Source: Streptomyces sp. NBC_00443 (GTDB lineage Bacteria; Actinomycetota; Actinomycetes; Streptomycetales; Streptomycetaceae). From it: a DNA stretch of 64,000 nt. Every line of letters begins with the position of its first letter. Position 1 is the stretch's first letter. The position numbers were made by a program, and so were the translations under genes. The stretch spans positions 6,138,001-6,202,000 of the forward strand of contig NZ_CP107917.1 in assembly GCF_036014175.1 (NCBI RefSeq), in the 5' to 3' direction. The notes beneath the pieces were generated by a model. That model worked only from the letters and a program-made list of their open reading frames with translations, was not told the origin of the DNA and searched no databases. Below, piece by piece: positions 1-7,737 of this stretch.

Positions 1-803
1 ACACCGTCCTCGGCACCGAGATCCAGGGCACCTGGCGGCTGGACACCCCGTATCTGCAGAACCTCGTCGACCTGGTCGGCAACATCGAGGTCGACACCAA
101 CGCCGACGTGCCCGACCCGGACGCCAAGTCCAAGGGCGCCGCGCCCCTCGTCCGCAAGGGCAAGGCGCAGACCCTCAGCGGCAAGACGGCTGTCGCCTAC
201 GCCACCCACCAGGGCTCCGGCGAGGCGCAGAACGCCCAGCTGGAGCGGTTCGGCCAGGTCATGCAGGCCGTGCTGCGCAAGCTGACCTCGAACACGCAGG
301 GCGCGACCACCACCGTGCAGACGCTCGGGATGATCATCGAGCCGCCGCTGACCGACAAGGACCTCGGCGCCTTCCTCGCCAAGCTCGCCGACCTCGCCAA
401 GGGCGGCGACTACAAGACGGCCATGCTGCCCGTCGAGACCGACGGCACGCTGAGCGCACAGGCGAGCTCGAGCGTCGTCAAGGACGTCCTCGGAGGCACC
501 GCCAAGAGCCCCAGCAAGGACGCCGCGGTCCGCGTGTCCGTCCGCAACGCCAGCGGCGACAAGGACAACACCAACGCGGCCCGCGTGGTGCTGCTGAACG
601 GCGGCTTCACCTTCCTGGAGGGCGGCACCGCGTCCACCGCGGCCACGTCCGAGGTCGTCTACGCCGACGCGGCCGACAAGGACGACGCCACCGAGGTCGC
701 CAAGACCCTGGGGCTGTCCTCCGGAGCGGTCAGCAAGGGCGAGGCGGCCGGGAACGCGGACGTCTCGGTGGTCCTCGGCCAGGACTACGAGCCGTCCTCC
801 TAG
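1..803 (+). CDS. LCP (LytR-CpsA-Psr) family cell-wall protein, C-terminal part
   Basis: The reading frame is already open at the left edge (codons start at base 3), so the N-terminus lies outside the window. The visible part holds the end of an LCP domain (YATHQG, then QLERFGQVMQAVL) and a C-terminal LytR_C-like domain near VRVSVRNASGD. LCP enzymes attach polyprenyl-linked glycopolymers to peptidoglycan outside the membrane. The family assignment rests on these two regions and on the position just before rsfS. It ends at TAG 801-803 and is followed by a strong hairpin. The membrane anchor and catalytic Arg/Asp residues are not visible here. Confidence 0.8.
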   Translation, partial: TVLGTEIQGTWRLDTPYLQNLVDLVGNIEVDTNADVPDPDAKSKGAAPLVRKGKAQTLSGKTAVAYATHQGSGEAQNAQLERFGQVMQAVLRKLTSNTQGATTTVQTLGMIIEPPLTDKDLGAFLAKLADLAKGGDYKTAMLPVETDGTLSAQASSSVVKDVLGGTAKSPSKDAAVRVSVRNASGDKDNTNAARVVLLNGGFTFLEGGTASTAATSEVVYADAADKDDATEVAKTLGLSSGAVSKGEAAGNADVSVVLGQDYEPSS

Positions 804-820
804 CGGGCACGACACCCGGG

Positions 821-854
821 GCACCCCACGTGAGCCGATAATCACGTGGGGTGC
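821..854 (+). terminator. 12-bp perfect hairpin after the LCP gene
   Basis: GCACCCCACGTG (821-832) and CACGTGGGGTGC (843-854) form a perfect stem with a 10-nt loop. It lies 17 bp after the LCP stop. There is no T tract, which is common for Streptomyces terminators. The stem covers the GTG at 851, which argues against that codon as the rsfS start. Confidence 0.6.
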
Positions 855-910
855 TGTCGGCGGTCCGTGAGACCCTTGACGTCAAGTGTCCGCCGACCGA
901 AAGCCTTGTA

Positions 911-1357
911 GTGACCGCTACCGACCGTTCCCTCGAGCTCGTCAACGCCGCCGCCCAGGCGGCCGCCGACAAGCTCGCGCACGACATCATCGCCTACGAC
1001 GTCAGCGACGTGCTGTCGATCACGGACGCCTTCCTGCTGGCCTCCGCGCCCAACGACCGCCAGGTCAAGTCGATCGTCGACGAGATCGAGGAGCGGCTCC
1101 AGAAGGAGCTCGGCGTCAAGCCGGTGCGCCGCGAGGGCGACCGCGAGGCCCGCTGGGTGCTGCTCGACTACGTCGACATCGTCGTCCACGTCCAGCACAG
1201 CGAGGAGCGCGTCTTCTACGCCCTGGAGCGGCTGTGGAAGGACTGCCCCGAGCTGGAGCTGCCCAAGGACGCCAGGGCCACCCGCGGCAAGGCCGCGGAG
1301 CACGCGAAGCACCAGGCCGCCGAGGAGGCGGCCGAGCTCGGCGGTGAGTGGCGATGA
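911..1357 (+). CDS. rsfS: Ribosome silencing factor RsfS
   Basis: A 148-residue RsfS/Iojap (DUF143) protein. Family features seen: AHDIIAYDVSDVLSITDAFLLASA near the N-terminus, then RWVLLDYVDIVVHVQH. Known role of the family: binding ribosomal protein L14 (uL14) to block 50S-30S joining when nutrients are short. GTG at 911 was chosen because the family starts just before the TDRSLELVNAAAQAA helix and an upstream GTG at 851 sits inside a hairpin; no strong ribosome-binding site is visible. The C-terminal Lys/Glu/Ala-rich tail (KAAEHAKHQAAEEAAE) is typical of actinobacterial members. The stop overlaps the next start as ATGA, so the two genes are translationally coupled. Confidence 0.92.
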   Translation: MTATDRSLELVNAAAQAAADKLAHDIIAYDVSDVLSITDAFLLASAPNDRQVKSIVDEIEERLQKELGVKPVRREGDREARWVLLDYVDIVVHVQHSEERVFYALERLWKDCPELELPKDARATRGKAAEHAKHQAAEEAAELGGEWR

Positions 1358-2025
1358 GTGCCACCGGTGAGGTGGCCGCGGGCAGGCCCGGCAAGGGCCG
1401 CCGCGTCATCCTGTGGCGGCACGGCCAGACGTCGTGGAACGTGGAGCGCCGCTTCCAGGGCTCCACGGACGTCCCCCTCACCGAGGCGGGCATCTCCCAG
1501 GCCCGCCGCGCCGCCCGGCTGCTCGCGGGCCTCGATCCCGACGCGATCATCGCCTCCGACCTCCAGCGCGCCGCACACACGGCCGCCGAGCTGGCCACGC
1601 TCACCGGCCTGGAGGTGATGCACGACGAGGCCCTGCGGGAGACCTACGCGGGCGTCTGGCAGGGGCTGACGCACGAGGAGATCATCGCCCGGTTCGGCGA
1701 GGAGTACGCGGCGTGGAAGCGCGGTGAGCCGGTGCGCCGCGGCGGCGGCGAGCTGGAGACCGAGGTCGCCGACCGCGCCGCGCCCGTGGTGCTCCGGCAC
1801 GCCGAGAAGCTTCCGGAGGACGGCACGCTCGTCGTGGTCAGCCACGGCGGCACGATCCGTACGACCATCGGCCGCCTCCTCGGCCTCGAGCCCCCGCACT
1901 GGGAGAGCCTCGGCGGCCTGACCAACTGCTGCTGGTCCGTCCTGGGCGAGGGCGCTCGCGGCTGGCGTCTGCTGGAGCACAACGCCGGCACCCTGCCGGA
2001 GCCGGTGCTCGGCGACGACGACTGA
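1354..2025 (+). CDS. Histidine phosphatase family protein (phosphoglycerate mutase-like)
   Basis: A 223-residue protein of the branch-1 histidine phosphatase superfamily. The catalytic RHGQT motif is near residues 22-26 and the second catalytic His is in VVVSHGGTIR. The ATG at 1354 overlaps the rsfS stop. The rsfS-phosphatase pair is conserved in actinobacteria, where the phosphatase is often annotated as phosphoglycerate mutase or glucosyl-3-phosphoglycerate phosphatase. The substrate cannot be read from sequence, so the gene is not named. The C-terminus is acidic (LGDDD). Confidence 0.88.
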   Translation: MSATGEVAAGRPGKGRRVILWRHGQTSWNVERRFQGSTDVPLTEAGISQARRAARLLAGLDPDAIIASDLQRAAHTAAELATLTGLEVMHDEALRETYAGVWQGLTHEEIIARFGEEYAAWKRGEPVRRGGGELETEVADRAAPVVLRHAEKLPEDGTLVVVSHGGTIRTTIGRLLGLEPPHWESLGGLTNCCWSVLGEGARGWRLLEHNAGTLPEPVLGDDD

Positions 2026-2103
2026 CGCCGAGGCGGACTGACGCCGGTGGTCCAGGCCAGGACGGCCCGGGACCCGGATTTCACTTTCCGGCAGGTCGCA
2101 GGC

Positions 2104-2140
2104 TAAAGTTCTTCTTGTTCGCCCCGCTGAGCGGGGCGAA
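2104..2140 (+). promoter_or_regulatory. Putative tRNA promoter -10 and leader hairpin
   Basis: TAAAGT at 2104-2109 is a good -10 candidate upstream of the tRNA gene; no convincing -35 is visible. Just downstream TTCGCCCCGC (2118-2127) and GCGGGGCGAA (2131-2140) form a perfect 10-bp stem with a TGA loop. It lies in the 5' leader that RNase P would remove, or it ends read-through from the phosphatase gene. Confidence 0.4.
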
Positions 2141-2170
2141 AGACCACTGCGGTTCGTCCGCGTGGCACAA

Positions 2171-2243
2171 GGGGCTATAGCTCAGTTGGTAGAGCGCCTG
2201 CATGGCATGCAGGAGGTCAGGAGTTCAATTCTCCTTAGCTCCA
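2171..2243 (+). tRNA. tRNA-Ala (anticodon GGC), copy 1
   Basis: A complete 73-nt cloverleaf: acceptor GGGGCTA/TAGCTCC, D arm GCTC/GAGC, anticodon stem CCTGC/GCAGG with loop ATGGCAT (anticodon GGC), T arm AGGAG/CTCCT with TTCAATT, discriminator A. CCA is not encoded. It is identical to the copy at 4263-4335. Confidence 0.97.
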
Positions 2244-2255
2244 CAGCGAGACAAC

Positions 2256-2290
2256 AAGATCCCGCCGATCGCTTCGATCGGCGGGATCTT
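2256..2290 (+). terminator. Terminator after tRNA-Ala copy 1
   Basis: A perfect 16-bp inverted repeat, AAGATCCCGCCGATCG (2256-2271) and CGATCGGCGGGATCTT (2275-2290), with a 3-nt loop, 13 nt after the tRNA. It is closely related to the hairpin after copy 2. Confidence 0.85.
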
Positions 2291-2505
2291 CTGGTATCCG
2301 AACTGTTCGGGTCCGGCTTGAGTCACTTGGGCCTCGCAGGCGTATACCTCTCAAGAGGCGCTTCGGGGTGCGTGTTCGCATGCTTCGTTCGGCCGCGGAG
2401 GCTGCCGTGTCCGGACTGGTACTGAGGCGTCGCTGACCGTATTGGTCCGGCCGTGGCAGAATCAAACGGCCGGAAGGGGGCGCGGCCCGACGGGAGGGAG
2501 TTGCG

Positions 2506-2679
2506 ATGCCTGCGAGCATCCTCGGAGAGGCCGGTGGCCTCTCCGGAGCAGCGTTGGCACGGGATACGATCACCCGCCTCAGCTGCCCTTCCTGCGGCTC
2601 TGTCCACGTCGCCCAGCTCCTTGGGGACAACGGCGGAATTTCCTACGTGTGCACGGCCTGCGGCCACAGCTGGAGCTGA
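2506..2679 (+). CDS. Small zinc-ribbon protein (57 aa)
   Basis: ATG at 2506 is preceded by a strong ribosome-binding site (GGGAGGGAG, 2491-2499). The product has two CxxC knuckles, CPSC and CTAC, separated by 18 residues with the linker GSVHVAQLLGDNGGISYV, followed by GHSW: a compact zinc ribbon. No function is recognised. The next small gene starts 3 bp after the stop, so they are probably co-transcribed and co-translated. The pair lies between two identical tRNA-Ala genes. A weak promoter (CTGACC, 18 bp, CAGAAT) may lie near 2433-2462. Confidence 0.75.
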   Translation: MPASILGEAGGLSGAALARDTITRLSCPSCGSVHVAQLLGDNGGISYVCTACGHSWS

Positions 2680-2682
2680 TCG

Positions 2683-2916
2683 ATGGGTGCACACAGGCGA
2701 AAGTGCGACTGGTGCGGCAGCGGAACGCCGATCGTCCGTGACATGGAACCGGTGAACCCCGACTACCAGTACTGGTGCGAGGAATGCGCGCGGGCGCTGA
2801 TCATAAAAGGCGACCCGATCGAGACCTACCGTGAACTCGAGGGCGAACCGATCTACGGCCGTCTCCTCGAAGAGCACTGCACGCTCAAGCGCTTCTATTC
2901 CTTCGTCACTGCTTGA
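2683..2916 (+). CDS. Small cysteine-motif protein (77 aa)
   Basis: A 77-residue protein with CDWC near residue 8 and CEEC near residue 32, probably another zinc-binding knuckle pair, followed by an acidic C-terminal half (DPIETYRELEGEPIYGRLLEEH). It is not recognised as a named family. It follows the 57-residue zinc-ribbon gene by 3 bp and its last 22 bp overlap the end of the convergent GT87 gene. Small two-CxxC proteins often mediate protein or nucleic acid contacts, but that is only a possibility here. Confidence 0.75.
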   Translation: MGAHRRKCDWCGSGTPIVRDMEPVNPDYQYWCEECARALIIKGDPIETYRELEGEPIYGRLLEEHCTLKRFYSFVTA

Positions 2917-4136
2917 CCGGCCGTCACGGCCCGACCGCGGCCGGGGCCCCTGAGTGTCCTGAGGGCGACCCCGGCGATCACGAGGAAAAGACCCCCTGAC
3001 GTCCCGTAAAGAGCGGACATCGTCAACTCGACGCCGTTCTGGCGCAGTTCGTGCCGTCCCGGGCCGTGTGGCACCCACCACAGCGCGTACGAAGAGAAGG
3101 CCAGCAGCGTGCCGAGGGCGGCGAGCCGGTACGCGCGCGTGCCGCGGAGCAGGACCACCGGCACGCACCACACCCAGTGATGCGACCAGGACACCGGGCT
3201 GACGAGCAGCGCCGTCACCGCGCAGACGGTCACCGCCCAGGCCCGCCCTCCACGCAACTCCGCCGCCACCGCGACGCCGAGCCCTGTCGCGCCCACCACG
3301 GCCGCCGTGAGCACCCATGCGGCCCCGGGGTCCGGAGTGTGCAGCAGACGCGCGAGAACGCCGCGCAGGGCCTGATTCGCGGTGTCCTCGGCGTGCCCCA
3401 CACGCCCGGCCGCGAACACGACGCGGGTCCAGAAACGCCAGGAGTCGTACGGCAGTACAGCCGCGCCCAACAGGGTCGCCCCGGCGAACGAGGCGGTCGC
3501 CACACGCGCGTGCCGCAGCCAGGGGTCGCCGTGGCCGTGCCGGCGCCGGGCCGTGACACCGGTGACGAGCAGGAACACCGCGAACAGAGCCGGCGTCAGC
3601 TTCACGGCCGCCGCCAGCCCGATCCCGACGCCGGTCCAGCGGTCCTCTGGCCGGCGTGACAGATCCCACAGCACCAGGACGGCGAGCAGCAGGTTGATCT
3701 GCCCGTACCGCAGCGTCGTCCACACCGGCTCGCACCACACGGCAACCGCCGCGACCCACCAGGTGTTCGCCACGCGTGGGTGCCCGAACAGACGCAGGGA
3801 CAGCCGTACGAACACCACGAGCAGTGCGAGGTTCCCGGCCGTCGCCAGGGCGCGCATCGTGGCCGTGTCGAGGAGCGTCAGCGGAGTGAACAGCAGGGCC
3901 GCGAACGGCGGGTAGGACGCGGGCAGTCGGGCGGCCGTCGCCCGCAGCGCGTACAGGTCGCCTCCCGCGCGTACGGCCGCGCCCTCGGCCCGGTACACCA
4001 TCAGATCGATCATCGAGACGTGCGCGGCACGCTGGGCCGTCCAGAAAACGGCGAAGGAGACCAGGCAGGCACCCATGGCGACCGGCGCTCGGCGGCAGAC
4101 TGCGGAGGGCGCGATCGCGGTCACGAAGTACGACAT
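2895..4136 (-). CDS. GT87-family membrane mannosyltransferase (DUF2029)
   Basis: A 413-residue polytopic membrane protein with about ten hydrophobic segments. The first extracytoplasmic loop, after the first TM helix, holds DLMVYRAEGAAVRAGGDLYA, with the Asp/Tyr pattern expected of polyprenol-phosphate-mannose dependent alpha-mannosyltransferases (GT-C fold, relatives of mycobacterial Rv2181). YPPFAALLFTPL and GQINLLLAVLVLW are further GT87-like segments. Family knowledge: transfer of mannose from polyprenyl-P-mannose to lipoglycans or glycoproteins on the outer membrane face. Acceptor unknown. It stands alone on the minus strand between the two tRNA genes and overlaps the small gene at 2683-2916. 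Confidence 0.85.
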   Translation of the reverse strand: MSYFVTAIAPSAVCRRAPVAMGACLVSFAVFWTAQRAAHVSMIDLMVYRAEGAAVRAGGDLYALRATAARLPASYPPFAALLFTPLTLLDTATMRALATAGNLALLVVFVRLSLRLFGHPRVANTWWVAAVAVWCEPVWTTLRYGQINLLLAVLVLWDLSRRPEDRWTGVGIGLAAAVKLTPALFAVFLLVTGVTARRRHGHGDPWLRHARVATASFAGATLLGAAVLPYDSWRFWTRVVFAAGRVGHAEDTANQALRGVLARLLHTPDPGAAWVLTAAVVGATGLGVAVAAELRGGRAWAVTVCAVTALLVSPVSWSHHWVWCVPVVLLRGTRAYRLAALGTLLAFSSYALWWVPHGPGRHELRQNGVELTMSALYGTSGGLFLVIAGVALRTLRGPGRGRAVTAGQAVTKE

Positions 4137-4168
4137 TAGCGGCCGTACTGGTCCGGGTCGGAAACGAT

Positions 4169-4198
4169 TTGGTGCTCCACGAGGTCGACCGGTAATGT
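4169..4198 (+). promoter_or_regulatory. Promoter of tRNA-Ala copy 2
   Basis: TTGGTG (4169-4174), an 18-bp spacer and TAATGT (4193-4198) match a housekeeping promoter about 65 bp before the tRNA. It lies in the gap between the divergent GT87 gene and the tRNA. Confidence 0.5.
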
Positions 4199-4262
4199 TG
4201 GCGTCGTCGCCGGGGAAACCGGGCGCCGCAAGTCAAGATGCGGCTCCGCCTCGTGGCCTCAA

Positions 4263-4335
4263 GGGGCTATAGCTCAGTTGGTAGAGCGCCTGCATGGCAT
4301 GCAGGAGGTCAGGAGTTCAATTCTCCTTAGCTCCA
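4263..4335 (+). tRNA. tRNA-Ala (anticodon GGC), copy 2
   Basis: Identical over all 73 nt to the gene at 2171-2243, including anticodon GGC and no encoded CCA. The promoter regions of the two copies differ, so the genes can be expressed separately. Confidence 0.97.
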
Positions 4336-4339
4336 CAGT

Positions 4340-4379
4340 AGATCCCGCCGGATCGGTTCGATCCGGCGGGATCTTTTTT
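4340..4379 (+). terminator. Terminator after tRNA-Ala copy 2
   Basis: AGATCCCGCCGGATCG pairs with CGATCCGGCGGGATCT around a GTT loop, followed by a T-rich run (TTTTTT ending at 4379): a classic intrinsic terminator. On the other strand it could also end the convergent redox operon, whose last stop is at 4453. Confidence 0.92.
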
Positions 4380-4452
4380 GTGTGCTCCGGGCCTGCGCGA
4401 ACGAGGGGCCGCGTCCGGTGTCGACGGCCCCTCTACGCGTGCGTGCCCGGCC

Positions 4453-6063
4453 TCAGCGGCCCAGCGCCCGCCTGCCGCGGCCCTGGGAGAGAACCGGCAG
4501 GTTGCGGGACGACTCCTGCGGGCGGGTGTCCTCCTCCAGACGCAGGGCGAGGGCCGGGCAACGGCGCACCGCGCGCAGGGCCTTGGCCTCGGCGTAGCGA
4601 GGCACCTTCGCCTGGGCCACGGTGGGGAAGCCGTCGGCGCCCAGTTGGAAGACCTCCGGGAGGATGTCCGCGCACAGGCCGTGGCCGCGGCACAGCGTCC
4701 AGTCGACGTAGATCTTCTGGCGGCTGGGGCCGTTCTCCTCGGACTCGGCGCCGCCCGGGATGCCCGACGGAGCCCGGCCGCCCTCGAGGAGCGGCAGAAC
4801 GCCTTCCACGGGCCGTCCGCAGCCGTTGCCGAGGACATGCGCCGCGAGGTCGTCCGTGAACGCCTTGATGGTGGACTCCAGGAACATCGCGGAGCCGTCG
4901 GGGTGCGAGCACGCGCCGCGCCGCTTCACATTCTTGGCGACCTGCTTGAGCGCCTCCAGGGCGGCCGGGCCACCGCCGTTGAGGATGTCCTCCAGGCCGC
5001 GCGCGGCGGCCGGCAGACCGAGGTAGCAGGGGCCGCACTGGCCCGCGCTCTCCTCGGCCAGCCACTGCGCGACGCGCAGCGACTCGCCCAGCGGACAGGT
5101 CTCCTGAGTGATCGGCAGGATCGCGCCGGCGCCGAGCGCGCCGCCCACCGCGTCCAGGGAGTTGCGCGAGACGATCGTTTCGTTGACCGTCGCCGCGTCG
5201 ATCCACTTGCCGTGGTAGCCGCCGGTCAGCACGCCCTGCGGGACCGGCGGGGCGCCCGCGAGCTGGAGGACGTAGCGCAGCGGCACGCCCGTGGGGACCT
5301 CGATGACCATCGGGCGGGCGACCGCGCCGGAGACCGTGAGCATGACGGTGCCCGGCTCGTCGTACAGGCCGGTGTTGCCGTAGCGCTCCGGGCCGATGCG
5401 GGCGGCGATGGCCAGCTGGGCGAACGTCTCGGCGTTGGACAGCAGGGTGGGGGCACCGCCCACGCCGTTCTGTGAGGCGCTGACCTTGCGGCCGGCCGGG
5501 ATCGCCGGGCCGCCGTCGACGGAGCGGATCACGGAGGCGGCGGCGCCGGTGACCATGCGCACCGGGTTGCGCTGGACGAACGCGCGTAGCGCGGACCGAC
5601 GGCTGTTGCTGAGGCCGCGTTCGGCGAGGGCGGCCTCCATGGAGCGCTGGGTGGACTCCCGGGTGACCGCAATCACGAGCGTGCGGGCACCCAGGGCCTC
5701 GGCGCACAGCAGCGCCCCGTCCAGGATGAGATGGGGGGCACGGTTGATCATCACCGTGTCCTTGCGGCAGGCCGGTTCGTCCTCACTGCCGTTGACCACG
5801 ACGACCGGCCGTACCCCGCGCTTGATCGCGGACTCGGCGACCGCGCGCAGCTTCTTGTGGAAGGGGAAGCCTGCGCCGCCGCGGCCCTTCAGGTTGATGT
5901 TCTCGGCGAGCTTCGCGAGTTGCTCGCCGCCCATCGGTTCGAGCGGCCCGTGCACCTTCAGGTGCATGGGCAGATCAAGTCTTTCGACAAGGTCGAAGCC
6001 CGACGTGAGCTGCGGAAGTCCGACCACGCGGACTTCTGGTACGTCGGGCAGGGCCTCGTTCAC
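4453..6063 (-). CDS. NuoF-like NADH/FMN flavoprotein fused to a P450-type ferredoxin
   Basis: A 536-residue soluble redox protein. Residues ~50-330 resemble complex I subunit NuoF: RGRGGAGFP type glycine loop (~60-67), VVNGSEDEPACRKD (FMN/NADH region), GGAPTLLSNAET, then an SLBB segment (~240-290). The iron-sulfur region (~338-390) keeps C343, C346 and C385, but the first cysteine of the usual triplet is Ala340. From ~450 a second module begins: C458-x5-C464 and C502-P, the pattern of single-cluster ferredoxins that feed cytochromes P450. Inferred flow: NADH to FMN to Fe-S to ferredoxin. Its ATG overlaps the stop of the upstream cytochrome b-like gene by 4 bp, so the two are coupled. It is not part of a nuo operon here. 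Confidence 0.85.
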   Translation of the reverse strand: MNEALPDVPEVRVVGLPQLTSGFDLVERLDLPMHLKVHGPLEPMGGEQLAKLAENINLKGRGGAGFPFHKKLRAVAESAIKRGVRPVVVVNGSEDEPACRKDTVMINRAPHLILDGALLCAEALGARTLVIAVTRESTQRSMEAALAERGLSNSRRSALRAFVQRNPVRMVTGAAASVIRSVDGGPAIPAGRKVSASQNGVGGAPTLLSNAETFAQLAIAARIGPERYGNTGLYDEPGTVMLTVSGAVARPMVIEVPTGVPLRYVLQLAGAPPVPQGVLTGGYHGKWIDAATVNETIVSRNSLDAVGGALGAGAILPITQETCPLGESLRVAQWLAEESAGQCGPCYLGLPAAARGLEDILNGGGPAALEALKQVAKNVKRRGACSHPDGSAMFLESTIKAFTDDLAAHVLGNGCGRPVEGVLPLLEGGRAPSGIPGGAESEENGPSRQKIYVDWTLCRGHGLCADILPEVFQLGADGFPTVAQAKVPRYAEAKALRAVRRCPALALRLEEDTRPQESSRNLPVLSQGRGRRALGR

Positions 6064-7319
6064 TTAAAGCCTCCGGAAGGCGTGTTCCAAGGTTCGCCCG
6101 AACCCGGTGCCTCGAAGTCGTAGGGGGCACCGGGGAAAGTTTCAGTGGCGGGACCGCTGTTGTTGTACGTGTCGTTCTGGTTGTACGTACCGAAGACGGC
6201 GTTTGTCTCAGCGGTGTCGTACACATCACTCGAACCGTAGCCGGAAGCCCCCGCGTCGTAGCGCGGGGTGCCCGAATTGTCGTAGACGGGGATGTTGTAG
6301 CCGGTGTCGTTGAGCGGGTCATAGGCCGACGCGGGCGCCTCGCCGACCGGGGGTGGGGACGGGATCGGCCAGCTGCCCGAGGTGCTGCCGCCGCCGTCGA
6401 CGCGCGGGATCGCCTCCGTCGGCTGCATGTCCATGGGCAGGTCCATGCGTGACGTCTGGTCGGGCGCATAGGGCTGCTGCTGCCCTCGGGAGGGGGGCGA
6501 GACGGCGCGATAGGCGGCGGCGAAACCGCCGGTGGTCTCTGCGGCCGACGGGGCCTGGGAGGGCATGCCGGGCAGGGTGCCGGGGCGCTCGTCGCGCGAC
6601 CGCCGCGACGAGCGCTGGTTCTCGTAGCCCGGCCGCGAGGAGCCGGACGCGGCCCTGGCGCGGCTCTCCTCCAGGTTCTCGCGGCCTGCGGGGTCGTTGC
6701 CGATGATCTGGGCGAGCCGGTCGGCGACCTTGCGCTTGAAGGGACGCGGTGCCGCGCGCAGGGCCAGTGCCGCGGCGACGGCGACCACGCACAGCTCGTA
6801 ACACACCATGAAGAACGTCGCCGCCGGGCGGCCGGCGAACAGTCCGTGGATCAGGGACGCGCACCACGCCGGGTAGGCCAGCATGTGCATCATCCGCCAG
6901 CGCGCCGCGACGGGCGCCGGGGACGCGAAGCGGTTGCGCAGTGCGCCGGTGACGCCCACGAAGATCATGAGGAGGCCGGCCAGGGAACCCAGGCCGACCA
7001 GGAAGGCGCTGCCCGGGATCTCGGTGCCGCCGGCGAACGTGAGGCTGAAGGGGATCAGCGCGGCGAGCAGGGTGGCGTGGCCGAGGGCCAGCTTGACGCC
7101 GATGTGCACCAGGAGGAACGCGATCGAGGCCACGGCGGTCACCCGGTGGATGGCCTGAGCGATGATCCGCTGCCGGGTGTTGAGGATCATCCGGTCCTGA
7201 GCGATGAGCCCCCAGATCACCGAGCAGGTGAGACAGACGAGAGACAGGACGCCGGCTCCGAAGTTGAGGAACTCCAGGAACGCGTCGTCCATCACGCTGT
7301 CGTTCGGATCCGTCGTCAC
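6060..7319 (-). CDS. Cytochrome b/ferric-reductase-like membrane protein with long disordered tail
   Basis: A 419-residue protein. Residues ~15-190 form five or six TM helices with two pairs of histidines spaced for bis-haem binding: H58-x13-H72 in one helix and H145-x12-H158 in another, as in ferric reductase/NOX-type membrane domains. It has no FAD/NADPH domain of its own. Residues ~205-419 are Pro/Gly/Ser/Tyr/Asn-rich and look disordered. The start is GTG at 7319 with GGGAGG about 7 bp upstream (an ATG in between is out of frame). It is the first gene of the operon with the NuoF-ferredoxin protein, which probably supplies its electrons. The final acceptor is unknown. Confidence 0.8.
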   Translation of the reverse strand: MTTDPNDSVMDDAFLEFLNFGAGVLSLVCLTCSVIWGLIAQDRMILNTRQRIIAQAIHRVTAVASIAFLLVHIGVKLALGHATLLAALIPFSLTFAGGTEIPGSAFLVGLGSLAGLLMIFVGVTGALRNRFASPAPVAARWRMMHMLAYPAWCASLIHGLFAGRPAATFFMVCYELCVVAVAAALALRAAPRPFKRKVADRLAQIIGNDPAGRENLEESRARAASGSSRPGYENQRSSRRSRDERPGTLPGMPSQAPSAAETTGGFAAAYRAVSPPSRGQQQPYAPDQTSRMDLPMDMQPTEAIPRVDGGGSTSGSWPIPSPPPVGEAPASAYDPLNDTGYNIPVYDNSGTPRYDAGASGYGSSDVYDTAETNAVFGTYNQNDTYNNSGPATETFPGAPYDFEAPGSGEPWNTPSGGFK

Positions 7320-7567
7320 GACATACCTCCCGATATCGCGGTGAGGGGTATGGACGACCGAGAGGCACCGACCGACGCCCCCCGAGCCGGGAGGGCCGGC
7401 CTGGGGGGCGAGGTGCTGTGAGGGTGAGGGTTCATGGGGGCGACTCCGAACGGTTCGGGAAAGCGGTCCCGCGCCGCACTCTAAGCGGCTCCATACCGGG
7501 GGGTACGGGGTTTGAGTTATTGCGCTGCTGTCGACGGGCTGAGAGAGGATTGTGTTGTCCCTTAGCG

Positions 7568-7588
7568 ACTGTTACGCCAGGTAACAGT
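7568..7588. promoter_or_regulatory. Perfect 8-bp inverted repeat, putative operator
   Basis: ACTGTTAC (7568-7575) and GTAACAGT (7581-7588) are exact inverted arms around GCCAG. A second weaker repeat, GTTGA (7587-7591) with TCAAC (7599-7603), follows directly. It lies in the 418-bp gap between the divergent redox operon (start 7319) and the leuS leader (7738), closer to the latter; no gene is seen in the gap. The regulator is not recognised. Confidence 0.5.
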
Positions 7589-7725
7589 TGAGCATTGTTC
7601 AACTTCTCGAGGTCTTCACAACTCTCAGGTACGGAACCCGGGGCGCCGATGTTCATGCGCGCCCCCTATAAGAAGCCCTTCGCGCCCCCGCCGGAAGTCC
7701 GTCGCGACCCGCTCGGGCCCTGCGG

Positions 7726-7731
7726 TACCCT
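7726..7731 (+). promoter_or_regulatory. -10 element for the leuS leader transcript
   Basis: TACCCT lies 6 bp before the ATG of the leader peptide, so transcription probably starts at or next to that A and the leader mRNA is leaderless. The -35 region is poor. Confidence 0.5.
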
Positions 7732-7737
7732 GACGCC

